Below, piece after piece: positions 1-13,398 of a DNA stretch of 64,000 nucleotides. The DNA is from Bimastos eiseni (lineage: Eukaryota; Annelida; Clitellata; Crassiclitellata; Lumbricidae). The translations under genes were made by a program, and so were the position numbers. The notes below the pieces were generated by a model that was given only the letters and a program-made list of their open reading frames with translations, was not told where the DNA came from and ran no database searches. Where the stretch lies: NCBI GenBank assembly GCA_959347315.1, contig OY365809.1, forward strand, positions 45,751,447 through 45,815,446. Reading direction: 5' to 3'. The number at the start of each line of letters is the position of its first letter. Position 1 is the first letter of the stretch.

Positions 1-573
1 TATAATTCAAACTGATTATCAATTTTAGCCAATCAGTTTTCATTTAATTGATCGATTAGTTAAAGGAATATACTTACCTATTTATTTATTTATTTACTTA
101 AAGGTATTTATAGTTATCTTTTCATAGTAATAAATATGGGAAACTCTACAAGTTCATTCCTCTGCGCCTAGTGCTTCATTCTTCTCGTAATAGCCACGGA
201 GAGGACTTATGGCAAAATGATTCATAATTGTTTAATTTGTTTAAAATGTTCTCATAATGGTAAACAGATAAAAGTGGCTCCAGAAGGAAGATTTAAATTA
301 ACAGATGCGTAAATTATTAACGCATTAACACATTCATGCATTCGTGTTGGCATACACAAATCCATTCATAACTAAGTACATAGATTGTCATAGATAATTG
401 ACAACCTTGTATTTATCTACATACAAAACTCTCTACATGCATAATACACTAAGACCATCACGTGCACGTGTTAAAATTAATAATATGCACACAACATACA
501 CTCAAATATGCAGACATTTCATAACATACAATTCCATGCATACCTGCATACACGTTCATTGAAGCATGAGTAC

Positions 574-1603
574 CTGTAATGAAGCTGACAATGAGTCCAA
601 CGACCATTGTTGTCAGAATACCCAGAGCCATGTTCCAGAGGTAAGACAGCGTGTACAGCTGCACAATGCCAGACCTGTTGTCAAACATGACGTACACTTA
701 TACATGTATGTAGGCCTGCACCATAGGAGTAGCCTATGTCGTAAACTCAGTGGTTCTTCCAGTGTTTAAGTTTTGAGAGTAACATTGGTGAGTCAATTAC
801 GCAACCAATGTCAATAGTAACTCGTTCATAGCGACACTTTGCGTCTGTTGAGGCCATTGAGATTGATCATAGCTTCAAAGACTTCACAAGCGTCTTTATA
901 TTACTGCGGTAACTGCGCTCGTTAATAAGCCGATGTTTTGCAGCTTTAGCCATCTAGCAGTGCTTTAGAAGTTTTAACTGTTTCGATTACGATTGAAAAC
1001 GATCGAGAGTTGTCGTATTCAGTCATTCTATCTAATCATTTAACAGATGTCTAATTTTAAATTTAAATTTCGTGTAAACATGTCGTGAGAGTCAGTTGAT
1101 TCAATTGATTTAGTTATATAGATTGCAAGACTCGGCCAAACTTCCTACACTGCCTCCTACATCTTTAATTATATCAGAGATAATTTATGTAATGCATGAA
1201 TGTTGTCTGAAAAATCTCCAAATTCAAACACCCGCGGTTAGAGTAGATGCGTATTAAGGTTGTCATCAGTAAAAAAATAATTCAATTGACGGAAGTGAGT
1301 AAGTAAATCGTACGCTTTTGGAAATGTGGTGGTTTGAGTGGCGTAGATGTCAGTGGTGGTGTAGGAGGAGGAGTATGATGAGGTGGAGTTGTCTGGAGTG
1401 TAACCACAACATTCAACGTCGTAATATATTGGCCTATAGACGGGCGGTTTTTCCACAGCGGCCCCTATACTGATCCACATCGGTAAAGCAAAACCAAGAA
1501 CTCCACCGACGATAGCTCCCTACAAAGTCAACAGGACACAGCATACTATTAATACTATTTCTGTTGATATTATCATCATAGAATGTTTTTCACTACTACT
1601 GGT

Positions 1604-1637
<34 letters not shown>

Positions 1638-4600
1638 TTACTAATAATAGTACTATCATAAGTACTAATAATCATACTATCATATTGCTCATGACATTCT
1701 CTTACGTCGACTTGAAATTCCTTTGGTCTTAGTGGTCCTCCTCTTCACTGGTTTCGATCCAATCTCATGGATCGCTCACAAATGGTCATTCTAGGTGACA
1801 CCCGCACCCCGTGGGTACCTTTCAAATTTGGTGTTCCACAGGGCTCCGTGCTTGGTCCACTTCTTTATATCATGTTCACAGCTGACATCCCTCTTCTTTT
1901 GGATAAACATTCCGCAGTGGGTCACCTCTATGCGGATGATGTTCAGGCCTTTGTTCATCGTACGCCTGCAGATCAACTTGTCCTTTCTCAATTAAATTGA
2001 GTCTCTTTCTACAGAACTCCAGTGCTGGATGTCCTCGAATCGCCTCTCTCTCAATTCAACAAAAGCTCAGCTGATCTGGCTTGGCACCTGTCAGCAGATC
2101 GCTAGACTTGACTATGACCTACTTTCTGAACGGTTTCCATTGTTCACTTTCTCTACTAGTGTTCGTCACCTGGGTGTTACCATTGACAGCACTCTTTCAT
2201 TTGCTGAACACATCTCTTATCTCTCTCAGTCTAGTTTCTATCACCTGCAACGACTTAGAGCTGTCAGGTGATCTGTTCTCTCATCCACTTTCACCACTAT
2301 GGTTCATGTTTTTGTCTGCACACGAATTAATTACTGTAACTCGCTTATTATAATTATTGGTCTTCCGAAATCTCGCCTGTCACCTCTTCAATCTGTACAA
2401 AATGCAGCTGCCCGCTGCTGTTCGGATCGCTCGCCTTTCTAGCTACTCTCACATCTCTACCTTCATGACTGAGCAATTACCCTGGCTGCCACTCATAGCC
2501 CGCATTCAATTTAAAGTTCTTTTCCATCCAGAGTGTTTTTGTGTCAGGCTCCACGCTTCTTTGTGATCTTATCCGCCGTCCAATTTCGACTGCCTCTCGT
2601 CGTTCTCTTCATTCCTTAGATCGACTTGATCTCATGGTAATTCGTACGCCTCTCGCCCAACATCGTGCTTATGCGTCCGTTGGTCCCTTGCTTTGGAATG
2701 ATTCGCCCTCTGTGACTCGCTCCCTAATATTAACTCGAGGTGCTTCTGCTTCTGCCCGCATTCTTAATTAAGAATTTTCTATTCCCACGGGGCTTTTCGC
2801 ACTGATTAGGTCGTACTGGGAGGGGCGCTATAGAAATATGCAAATACAATACAATACAACCTTATTTATTATAACCTGGGACGCGGAGGTGGAGCAGTAT
2901 GTTCTGCTGTGCCTTGTAATAGGAGAGTCGCAGGTTCGAATTTACTTAAAGCCACTCTCGACAAGTTGCTCACCCATTGTTATCTAAGAACAAAGCCAAA
3001 GGAAAACCACCGCATTCACCTCATCCCACGTGATAAACAGGGCAGACTTTTCTTCGGGCACTGAACTTACCCTCGTCATCACGAGTTTAATTACTAGCTT
3101 CGTGATAATATTGCTAATAACCGTACCAATAATCTTTCAATTGATGTTATGCATTTAAAATCATATTATGAGATTTTCATATAGGTTCGTTCGGTGTAAC
3201 TCCAAATGGCTGCGGTAAGACCTTAAACGCATTAAAACTGTTTGCGGCCCCATTCTGTTGAACAGATGAAATGTCCCAATCAACAAACTAGGAGTAATTT
3301 AAAAAATATTCAACCAACAATGAGATGTCATAGAAAATGTCGAATTTCTTACGATCCAATTTGCCCACGGAAAGAACAATCCCAGGAAAAAAATTCCTGC
3401 AATGGGAGCGTTTGCGGCTCCATTGAACGCAATTGACATCTGAAACAAAGAATAGCGCATACTCATTATGCTTTCAACGCAATTATAATTTCTGATAGAC
3501 TGCTTCTATTAATTATCTTATTTGTTATAATTGGGTGTTGTTTGATTTGGTTATAAATCAATTTATGTGACTGGATCTTATCTGAGATTATACTTATCAG
3601 CATGTTTGGTCTGTATGTAACTGCGAAAATTTGAAGTTTGATGCTATTAACAACAATGACTTTTTCGCAATGAAATAACATTTTATAGACGCAAACAGAC
3701 AGACAAAGAACGATAAAGGGAAAGAAGGCAGCAAGTAACAATGAGAGTCGATCGAGTCAGAAAAGCACGTGGACTTAAATAATCATTAACAAATAGAAAG
3801 CCACTCAAGCGAGACAGACAAAGGAGATCGACAAATGAAGGAAATTGACTGATCATCCTTAGTGATCCGACAAATAAAAGAACCATTTTTTTGATAAATT
3901 AACAGATTTAGAAGGAGTTTATCGACGAATGAACTCAACGTCATAATATTATGTACCAACCTGAAGAATTGTTCCACCAACTTTGCTGAAAACGAAAGCC
4001 ATTCCAATTCCACTGCCAGCGAAGGCGACACCTTCATAAAACAACAACAACGACATGCGGAATTTACAATTCACTTCAGATTTACCCGTAACATTAGTAG
4101 GAACAATTGATTTAATGTAATAAACGCTGTGCCCTGTGTGAAGTGCGACTTCCAATGTCAGATATAGTAATAATTTGCAGTCATTATATATTTTCTATGA
4201 TTTAATACCTGATGGTGGAAAACGAAAAGTGCTATATAGAAATAACAATGCACCCATTCCAATTCAGTTAACCATTGCAGAAATTTATTTTTTATATCTT
4301 CAAGGTCACCACTCAGAGGTGTTCCCGACCACGCGTAAAAGAACAGTTTAAGGCTAGATCGAGTAGAATGCATCAGAATGGACACTTAGGAGAAAAAGCA
4401 GCGCTAAACAGAGGGCCTACCACAGAGAACACACAGTTTTGCTGTGTTACTACTGTGTTACTACCGTCGATTGGGAGAAGAAGCAACCCTCTCTTCTATT
4501 CTCTTACCCGAATAGGACAGTAAAGCTCTCGTAGGCGTAAGATGGACAAGACCCAGCAAGGACCGCGAGACTAGAGAAGTGATCCGCTTTTATTAGCATC

Positions 4601-7600
4601 CAGATTACCAACTGACTAGCTAATTTCAAAGTGCTTACTAAGGAGCTTAGTGGCGATAGTGGCGGTTTTGTCTGAGGCTTCTCTTGCTGGTCGAAACATT
4701 TTGAAGATGTCTTCCCAGACAACAGTTGCCAAAGCATTCAACATCGAAGAGACGGAACTAAAGAAAGCACACATCATAATAATGTTTATCCTCTGAGCAA
4801 TTAACACGACAGGCAATTAACTCATCAAGCATTTCGACCGTTTCTCAATCTATATGTTATCCAATACTCTCCACAAACTTCCTGTTCTTAGTCTCTACTC
4901 ACCAAAACTCAGAATTAATGCCGTAAAATCGTCATTGCTCTTCATCAGTAAGTCTACTCATCAACGCAATCAAATAAATCTTCGATATCAGTACTAATAA
5001 TTATTCATTGGCGATGACTATAAATAAATTATCTCCGTACCAAACAGCGTGTCTGAGGGAACGTTAAATCTGCCCACAACATTGTGACATTGTGAGTATA
5101 GAAAAGCAGACTACCTGAGAGCGCCTGCGAAGAGACTGGCAATGTAAAGTCCAGGGATTCCAGGTGCAAAGGAAAAGATGTCCATCACGAATCTCGGAGC
5201 CAACTATCAACAAAATTAACAACTCTAAGACAATTTAAGAATGATTGATTATCATCTACTTGTATTATCTGATTTAAGAGTAATTGATTGCATACCCATA
5301 CTATTAGCAGCCTCAGGTTCTATAGCCTCGACAAATGAGGGTCAATATGTCACTCTGGATGGGGTCGTCTCATCTCCCCACCAACAAATTGAGTTAGCTA
5401 ATGGTTGCCAGTGCCGACCTTAGGTTCCTTGTCTCCCTCGGGAGGTGTTCTTCATACCGCCCTTTTCAAAACGAGGAAAGGCTAAAACACGTTAATTCTA
5501 AATAATTAGACCTATAAATAACTCGATCAGCGCTCTCGCCCCGGCATTGAGAGTTGCAGGTAAAATGAATGTTATTAGTAATTACATTACAGCCGAACTA
5601 TTTGCGATTGGTTGGTTCCGCCTATACGAGATTGATTGGCAGCTGTTTACTTGATTGTGTTGGTTGAGAGATCGTTACCTGATTTGGGTCTTTTACTCGC
5701 CCACTTTGTAACGGGTCGCACCTCATTGGAGCATAGTAACCGTACATGACGACACCGAGCAATGAGCTCAGCGTAATCATGACGAATATTCCAGGAACGT
5801 TGAGTAACAGAGCACTGCAAACGCAACGGCGAAAAAGACGCTTGTAAATCGTTGCAGCAATGTGAAGCAAAATTCAAATTATTACCAGCGTTTGCTTAAT
5901 TATTTTCTAAATGACTGACTAACTGACTGACCAACCGACCGACTGACCGACTGACCGACTGACTAACTGACTGACTGATTGATTGATTGACTGACTAACT
6001 GACTGCCTGACTGACTGACTGCCTGACTGCCTGACTGCCTGACTGCCTGACTGACTGACTGACTGACTGCCTGACTGCCTGACTGCCTGACTGACTGACT
6101 GACTGACTGACTGACTGACTGATTGACTTTCTAACTTAGTATTTTGGCCTACAATTGCTGGCTAAATGACTCAGTGATCCGAGGATTATTGATTGGTTAG
6201 TTTAAAAACAAACACAGCGAGTTTCGATATTTTCTCTCTTATAAGGAGCAGACGTAAATAGCCTACGCAAACACGCACACACACACACACAGGGCATCGA
6301 TTGGACTGAGCATTGTGAGTAAATGACTTTTCATGGCCTACACGTAATACATAGTCACAACAAGAGCAGCGGTTGGAATCCACGTGGCCTATAAATCGAG
6401 CATTCTCCCAGTTAGCTATGTGCCTTACATGGCTAGCTGAAAACTTAATCAGGATTGCGTCAAAGATTTCTTTTATAGCCGTTCAAGCCGAAATAATAGT
6501 GAATAAATTATTCATTAATTTGATTATTTACTTGTGGCGATCAATAATTGATTATTTAGTTGCAAAGATCGATGGGTTGAGGTACGAAGAGAAATGAATA
6601 AATAAGTGGTAATAGGCAGAAATTGATTTTATAAATATTGAATTTCTCTTATTATTTCCATCTTCTCTTGGCATATCGATTACTCACATATTCGCCTGTC
6701 TCATGCTCTTTGTTGAGGCGTATCTCTGGATCATTTGTTGATCCACTGAATAATTAGGCAACCAGTTGAAGAAGTTACCCACTATCAGCGTCCAGAATGT
6801 GTGGCGAACAGTTGGGTCAGGGTTGAAACTTAAAAAAACGATAAACCTATGCACGTATATACTCATAAATAATATAATATAATTGACTATTTAATGTGAG
6901 GTTCATTGCTTCGGTTTTTTAAAAATCAATTCTCTCATCAGATGCGCCTATAATTATTAAACTTATTGTTATCGCTTGCTGCTAGAAAACGTTCAATGAT
7001 ACTTCAATGATGATGTGCAGGAATACGTAAAAGTTCATCCACCTAATCTGTCAGTTTAATAATAATTCATAACATGTAGGCCTACTATCTCATTAATAAA
7101 GCGAATTGCTTTCGGAGATCTAACTCTCAATATGCAAATGGCTGCGTTCTGTGAGCAATGACTATGTTCTCATGAAATGAAAATATAACGCAATACAATG
7201 ATACAGAAAGAGCTCTCGCCGCTCTCATGTATTACAATTCTAGTTTTGACACAGATTGTAGCGAAACACAAAATCTTTTTCCGTTCTGACAAGTCCTGCT
7301 ATAAAATGTAGGGGCCTGTCCGGGTTGTAATGATAGGTCTAGGCCTATGATGTTGCTACCAACATTGGCAGCGTTGCCATTCTTCGACACCTATTGAAGC
7401 CAGCTTAGGTCCGCAAATCAGATTATTCAACGACATTTGGTTTGTCAAAAAACAGTTGATACATGTCTGGTTAACTTCGATTGCAAATTCAGGTGATTTC
7501 TTACTCAAAGAATTCGACTCTTCCACTATCTTCAACCAATTTCCAAGCGTTTTGAATTCCGCCAGTCTCAATGCAACCCTGTGGAGATGAACAAGAAGAA

Positions 7601-8476
7601 TCACAACCTCACGTTACATTGTAGGTAAGACTAGTCAAAATTAAAAGGCCGAATCTTTGTATTAAAATTGTCAGTATGCTGAATTGCTTTGCATTCCTTA
7701 ACATATCATTGCATCGAGCTCCGCCGTTTTGTATTGCTCTGTATTATGTAGTCCATTGTATCGTGTTAATAGCATTGCATTGAGTAAAAGTGATTGTAAT
7801 TTATTCTAATATTTTATATTGTCAAGCAATGACATTGTCATCCTAACACTTTAACAACAATTACGGGTAACAATGGAATTATAATGCTGCACTTTTAATG
7901 CATTGCACGCCAGAGTGCGGATATGCAATTGGTTCAATGAAGAATATACTTTCCTTTTTAAACTTAATATAATGAGTGTGGGGACACTTACAGTGAGCAA
8001 ATCACTCCCCACAACGCTAAGATAGCAGTCATCATAGCATTTGTGTCGGCCAAATGAACGACATGTGGCAGCAGCAATCACTTCATCGCTCCTGGTCTTT
8101 AGCTGTACAATAAATTAATAAGAAGATTGGTGAATCTGTAAGAATTTCAAAGTAAGTCACTCACTTGAATTATCGGTGCCAATAATCCGATTATCATGAT
8201 TCCAGCCTGAAAGACATCTGCCCAAATGACCGCTTTCATGCCACCCTGAAGACAATAAGACTTGGTATGTAGTCTAATAATATCATGATGTGAGTCATTA
8301 GAACCAGCTTACATTGTCGGAATTAGAACTTATGCATAGACAGAAATAACTCGAATTGCTTTGACAAAACTCGGTCTTGCGATTGTATAACGCATTTGAA
8401 GTTTTATATGATTCTGCCATCTGTTCCTCCGTATAATCAGTATCATTATTTACATGATAATAATAATAATAATAAC

Positions 8477-8527
<51 letters not shown>

Positions 8528-11500
8528 TGCTCCGATGCGCCTCTGATCCCTTAAGATTTTATAACTCATTCGGTGATATAAAGATCTATTCCTTATAATA
8601 TTATATTCATCATCGTCATCTTCGTCGTCGTCTTCGTCATCGTCATCATCATTATCATCATCATTGTCATCATCATCATCACCATTATTATTATAATTAT
8701 TATTACTAGTATTATTAGTAGTAGTTGCAATAATTCAGCATTTACTTAGACTAATTGCCAAGCATAATTCAGCGTTGTTAAGGATTGAGATCATGCAGAT
8801 TTGATTATTAATCATGTTTATTTGGAATAAAACAATACTCACTATGGTGGTATAGAAGACACAGACGATTCCAGTCGTAAGGATGGCTGCCCACATGGGC
8901 AGTCCAGTCACTATAAACAGAACAGCATCAAAAGTATCAAAGGCTTCAAAGACATCAAAGGCTTCATATACATCAAAGGCATCAATAAGGTAAGATGTAA
9001 AAGAACTCTTGTAAGTTTTTCGAAGACGATGTTGTATGGTATTGTATTTACCAATTTATAAAGCGTCCATTCAGCAGCGAATTTAAAGGCGAAGGTTTCT
9101 GGGCGGGCAGTTGTGCGAAAACTGCTCTGTAGCCCCACCCACCTGCGACAAACTGCTTGTCAATCAAACCTGAACTCATTGAGTGGGGCTACAGTCAAGA
9201 AGTGCCATATTCAAGTCCACCGCCGGTCAATTCCTTTCAATTGAAATGCCTGCATGCCTTTGGGCCGTTCTCTGTCTGTCTGTCTCTGTACATACATCTA
9301 CTTATAATATATATATATATATAAAGCCATGAGCCAAAGCGCAACAGGATATCAGCCCATGGACCATTATAGGTGTATAAATACAGCGGTTGGCCAAGAT
9401 CACTCGGCTCGTGGAGTATTTGCATGTATATAGACTGAGAAAGGTAAACTTGAAGATCAGCATGGGCCTCGCTCCAAATGCTACAATAGAGGCTGGATTG
9501 TTGAAAAGAACAAAGTGCACGAAAAAGCTGGAATGATAAAGAAAATAATCATTGCTTAAATGGAGGCTAGAGAGATGAAAACACCTTATAATGTAAATAT
9601 AAGCTGGATTGATGCTCAAAATATGGGCTATAATGGGGGAATCGTTTTAGCGTTCTTTATTATTCAGGCAATACTTCTTTTCTGAATTTCAGAGTGAACT
9701 GTTTTCATGAATCATCCAAATTATAGTCTTAGCACGAACGATCTTCATCGATTGTCCAACTTCTAGTTTAATTTTTAGTATGAGAAGTTTTCACTGAGCG
9801 AGGTTACAATCATCAATCTTAATCTTCAGAAAGGTCTGGAGAAAGAAAAGGACGACGTTAATAATTTTATTTTAAGTCTGGGTCGTTAAACAGCAGTAAG
9901 CTGTGAGTCGTTGAGCACGTATTCGGCACTTGAGGGTCGTGAAGCTGGTATTAAATGAACAACTTTACGGCATCCGAATCTTCGCTTCATACCAGTGAAT
10001 CAACGAAACTTGATATAGCGCCTCTTGAAGAAATCTAGTCAGAGGCGCTCATTGCGCTGGTCAATATAATATTGAATATGATTAAGAACTAATATAATAT
10101 ATAAGTTAGCAAAGCAATACACAGTAAGCTGATAGAGTCACCAGTGGTGGGCCCACGCACAACCGTGGAACCAACCAACGGATTCCCGTCGACAGCTGAT
10201 AGGTGCCATGGACGTTCAGAGTCTCTTGGCCAAGTTGCGTCGATGGATAGAGCGACAGATGTTGATGGTAACAGAGACAGAGAGAGACAGAGACAGACAG
10301 AGACAGACAGAGAGACAGAGAAAGAGAAAGAGAAATAGACAGAGAGAGATACAAAGAGAGAGAGACAGTGAGAGAGAGAAAGAGAGAGAGACAGTGAGTG
10401 AGAAGGAGAGAGGAGGAAGCAGAGAGACTGGCATACAGAAAAAAATTATGGAGAGAGAGATAAAATGGGAATTGAACAAAGGCTCGAGAGCACATGGTGT
10501 TGACGGTCGACAGCTTGCCGGAACATTACACTGTGCTCAAGTTGAAGCAAGATCCATTATATCTGTTTGTTTTAGTAAGCCAACGGCAGTCTCATAAAGA
10601 AAGGCGATTTCGAGCATGCAAGAGAATTAAATTAAGAGATAAATACGCCTACTGATAATTAGCTAAATAAGTGTTTCGTAGCATTGTCGAATGCGGTTAA
10701 ATTAAATCTCTAAAACAATTCGGTGTCGTTACTGCCGTCTGTCGATCATAACGATAAACGTAACGACGTAGAGACCACCAACAAACATACGCATGCATGC
10801 GTAGGCCCATGTACACACATACCTGCAAACACACCCAAGCATACAATGCACACAGTGGAGGTCTACTCGATCCGAAGGTATTGATATGTATCCGCAGACT
10901 TTAACGTGTAGGCTTAGAGCATAGTATATTAGTCCGTCATTAATTCGATGTAAAGAATTCCCATTGTCTGCAGTTATGAGACAGACGAGACAGACAACGA
11001 GACAGACAACGAGACAGACAACGAGACAGACAACGAGACAGACAACGAGACAGACAACGAGACAGACAGACCGATGCAAACAAGCGGATAGGGAAGCGGA
11101 CACATATGGAACGATAGTAAAGCAAAGTTATTTGCCCTCATATTCAGACTTATCTACAAAACAGCTTCTTAAGACATTATTACATTGTTCTCGTATTCAG
11201 AGGTTAGTCCTGTGTATAGAACAGCTTCTTAAAACATTATTTGTGCTCGTATTCAGACGTATCCATGAAACAGTTTTTAACTGTTTCTTAACTTAGTGAG
11301 ATCAATAATATAATGAAACATACCTTCAGTGAAGGCAGTAGCTGGTGCAAACATTATCATTCCGATTGTAAGCGTCTGTAAGAAAATAATTCATCGAATG
11401 CTAATAGGATAAGCCTATGTAGGATAGGTCTATGAAGGAAAAGCCTATGTAGGATAGGCCTATGAAGGAAAAGCCTATGTAGGATAGGCCTATGAAGGAA

Positions 11501-13296
11501 AAGCCTATGTAGGATAGGCCTATGTAGGATAGGCCTATGTAAGATAGGCCTATGTAGGATAGGCCTATGAAGGATAGGCCTATGTAGGATAGGCCTATGA
11601 AGGGAAAACCTATGTAGGATAGGCCTATAAAGGATAAGCCTATGTAGGATAGGCCTATGTAGGATAGGCCTATGAAGGATAAGCCTATGTAGGATAGGCC
11701 TATGTAGGATAGGCCTATGTAGGATAGGCCTATGAAGGATAAGCCTATGAAGGATTGGCCTACGTATTCGTCTTCATCTACATAGGATACATAATAGAAG
11801 CCTAACAAATTGAGACCTTTTACTATATCGTGCAATTGGAATACCACTTTTAGTATCTTAAGTATAAAATCTGATTAGGCTACTTTAATTTAATCGTTCT
11901 TCGTTGTTATTGAAGGTGTATAAACTGATTTACATTTTAAATGAAATGATTATAAGAATCATCCACTCAACATTAATAGAAGAAACTGCAAATTTGCGAT
12001 CACCTCTGGCTCATATGTTAACACTTTTCACCTTTATCAACAGCCTCACTAATTATAGGCTACAAATGAACATCATGTCTAGATAATCTAAGACCTCTTG
12101 AATAGACCTCTAAAATTAGCGATCACTACAATAGTTTTAAGTAGAATATATCAATAGTAAATTAACTCGGAATAATTCAACATGCGTCCTACAGTATTAC
12201 ATAGGATTGAATCGGGTTGAGTTTTATTGAAATGGGTTCAAAAAGATTGAAGCAAATGCTAGAAATAGACCAGCAATTACTACTCACAAATCTTAGAACG
12301 TAGATCAGGACACCTAGAACTCGTACAGCTCTGGACTTGTAACGAATCTCCAAGTACTACAATATATATAGATACATACGCGTAAGAAGGTATATTATAT
12401 ATATGTGGGCTACACACATAGATTCATGCATACCTGCGCAAATATAACCATTCATGTAAGCAGAGTTACACATCCATTGCGACACCCATATAATTGTATC
12501 GTGATCGTAGTTCTTGATAACAACAATTTACAACGAACTACTTTAAGAGACGAGCTCCAACCTTATTCACTAGTGCTGATATTGAACATATTTATGGCAT
12601 AGGCTATTCATTACACGTGGGCATTGCACATACAATCAAACATCGCGGAAATCTTATTAATCAATTATTAGGCAATCTTTTTAAATGTCTGACAACATTT
12701 TATCCAGCGGATGTGAATAGGCTGGCGCTTTTGAGCTTAGCTTGTAGAGTAGTGCTACATAAATTAGGAGTTTACGATTAGGATTACAATACGCATCAAC
12801 GTATGGGTGAAGACATTTGTAATAGGAATGCCCAATGTTGGAAGAGTTCATGTTGGAAAGGCAAGGCACCTGCGTATCTCCACTGGATTATAGTTATGTA
12901 GAGCCTTATATGAAATACCTCGAACGCGCTGAGAACTCTCAGTCGGTGGAAAAACGGTCCAAAGATGACGGCACCAAAGATCGGAGTAAGCATTACACTC
13001 CACACAGTCATCCAGTACATCGTTCCCTGCGTGTAGATCTCCGCTGGCGTTCCTAGCGCGGTCCCTGCCGATATAAACGTGGCGAAGATTGAAAGAGCCA
13101 CTGGAATTGCCGACATACTCTTATTGGCCAAGAGGTACTCGGCTGTCGTCTTCTGCATTCCCCCAGAGCATGCGTAGTAGAGCCCAATGGCGGCGGATAT
13201 CGCGAGAATGATACAGAAGACGACGTAGTCCCAAACGGTGAAGAACGCAGTTTCAGTTGGAACGGGTGGCACTCCATCGCAGGTAGACACCATCAT
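574..13296 (-). CDS. Gene A: SMCT-like sodium:solute symporter (SLC5 family), 3' end outside window
   Basis: Predicted plasma-membrane Na+-coupled transporter of the SLC5/SSS family, closest in my reading to monocarboxylate (SMCT, SLC5A8/12) members; the substrate is inferred. Exons 1 to 14 in transcription order: 13296-12919, 12356-12288, 11375-11324, 8910-8843, 8245-8165, 7578-7505, 6828-6688, 5814-5679, 5203-5115, 4757-4639, 4031-3961, 3439-3353, 1519-1314, 674-574. All have GT-AG borders and consistent phase, with no internal stop. Exon 1 carries TM1 and the family block with PAEIY. Exon 10 carries the TM8-region motif SSVSSMLNALATVVWEDIF. Exon 13 carries a Ser/Thr-rich extracellular loop with an Asn-Ser-Thr site. 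Two in-frame ATGs lie at 13296 and 13293; the second aligns with the paralogues' start. Exons 15-16 (cytoplasmic tail) should lie left of base 1. About 556 residues are present. Confidence 0.86.
1690..2865 (+). mobile_element. CR1/L2-like LINE fragment (reverse transcriptase C-terminal half), decayed
   Basis: Frame-shifted pieces read through the middle and end of a non-LTR reverse transcriptase. GVPQGSVLGPLL is at about 1833-1868, the YADD active-site box lies near 1930-1941, then SSNRLSLNSTKAQLIWLG, HLGVTIDSTLSFAEH and a C-terminal PWLPLIARIQFKVL block near 2480-2520. The 3' end has the GGGGCGCTATAGAAAT type of hairpin tail followed by AATAC repeats, as in CR1/L2 elements. It lies antisense to gene A in intron 12. 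Several frame breaks make it inactive. Confidence 0.82.
2876..3095 (+). mobile_element. Probable tRNA-derived SINE
   Basis: The head has a GTGGAGCAGTATG stretch like a pol III A box and, about 45 bp later, GCAGGTTCGAAT like a B box (near 2931-2943). A non-tRNA body containing AAAACCACCGCATTCACC follows. It sits directly after the LINE tail in gene A intron 12. It is too degenerate to be a functional tRNA gene. Confidence 0.5.
5905..6127. repeat. Tetranucleotide array (GACT/GCCT)n
   Basis: About 220 bp of GACT units with interspersed GCCT and GATT variants in intron 7 of gene A. Shorter GACT-type tracts lie at the matching intron position in gene C (about 41212-41268) and gene D (about 58790-58850), but not in gene B. 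Confidence 0.9.
8457..8528. repeat. (AAT)n joined to (ATT)n, self-complementary microsatellite
   Basis: An AAT run turns directly into an ATT run, giving a potential hairpin of about 70 bp in gene A intron 4. A compound CAT/CGT/ATT tract follows at about 8607-8715. Confidence 0.85.
9127..9194. repeat. Short perfect inverted repeat, MITE-like
   Basis: CTGTAGCCCCAC at 9127-9138 is matched by its exact complement GTGGGGCTACAG at 9183-9194, with a 44-bp loop, in gene A intron 3. It could be a tiny MITE or a chance hairpin. Confidence 0.4.
10020..10215 (-). mobile_element. Dispersed repeat with L2-like hairpin tail (family also at 31.2, 45.0, 52.0 and 62.1 kb)
   Basis: Read on the minus strand, a GGTTGGTTCCACGG...GTGGGCCCACCACTGGTGACT head is followed by a body and a tail GAGGCGCTATATCAAGTTTC, the same tail as LINE 3' ends in this window. 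The same head and tail arrangement occurs near 44.92-45.09 and 62.0-62.16 kb. Head-only copies are at 31.18-31.25 and 51.96-52.03 kb. This fits a SINE borrowing an L2-like tail, but the head family is not identified. Confidence 0.5.
10265..10430. repeat. Purine-rich (GA/GACA)n tract
   Basis: About 165 bp made almost only of GAGA and GACAGA units in gene A intron 3. The long open frames here on both strands (Ser/Leu-rich or Arg/Glu-rich) are a by-product of the repeat. Confidence 0.9.
10978..11070. repeat. 12-bp tandem repeat ACGAGACAGACA, about 7 units
   Basis: Near-perfect head-to-tail units in gene A intron 3, a little downstream of exon 3 in transcription order. The unit length is a multiple of three, so all frames stay open and mimic coding sequence. 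Confidence 0.92.
11401..11762. repeat. 15-bp minisatellite (AGGCCTATGTAGGAT), about 24 units
   Basis: Units alternate between GTAGGAT and GAAGGAT variants and sit in gene A intron 2 next to exon 3. Translation in one frame gives a GLSYI/GLSFI five-residue repeat, but there is no splice or start context, so it is not a gene. Confidence 0.93.
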
Positions 13297-13342
13297 GGAT
13301 CAGATGGATATAATCAGCAACAGACTTGTAAATAGATGGCTT

Positions 13343-13398
13343 CACGTGGTGCAGCGCGAGAGGAAGTGTCACGTGAGAAGCTCTCTGGATCTATATAG
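13343..13398 (-). promoter_or_regulatory. Candidate gene A promoter: two CACGTG E-boxes and a TATA-like site
   Basis: CACGTG palindromes occur at 13343-13348 and 13370-13375, 27 bp apart, and a TATATAG-type site on the minus strand lies at about 13392-13398, within 105 bp of the start codon. CACGTG is the core site of bHLH-zipper factors. Gene B and C upstream regions do not show the same pair, so this remains a weak call. Confidence 0.3.

Noticed and set aside
1..573. Search for gene A exons 15 and 16
   Set aside because: No WCCFPESC-like or acidic tail sequence is found in this stretch, so those exons must lie left of the window.
10106..10597. 129-codon Ser/Leu-rich and Arg/Glu-rich frames
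   Set aside because: Both strands are open over a GA/GACA purine tract, which is a composition effect.
10978..11762. Possible CRISPR array
   Set aside because: The repeats are directly adjacent with no spacers, and the genome is eukaryotic.
11401..11847. 148-codon frame with GLSYIG repeats
   Set aside because: Product of a 15-bp minisatellite in an intron; no start, splice or homologue in the paralogues.
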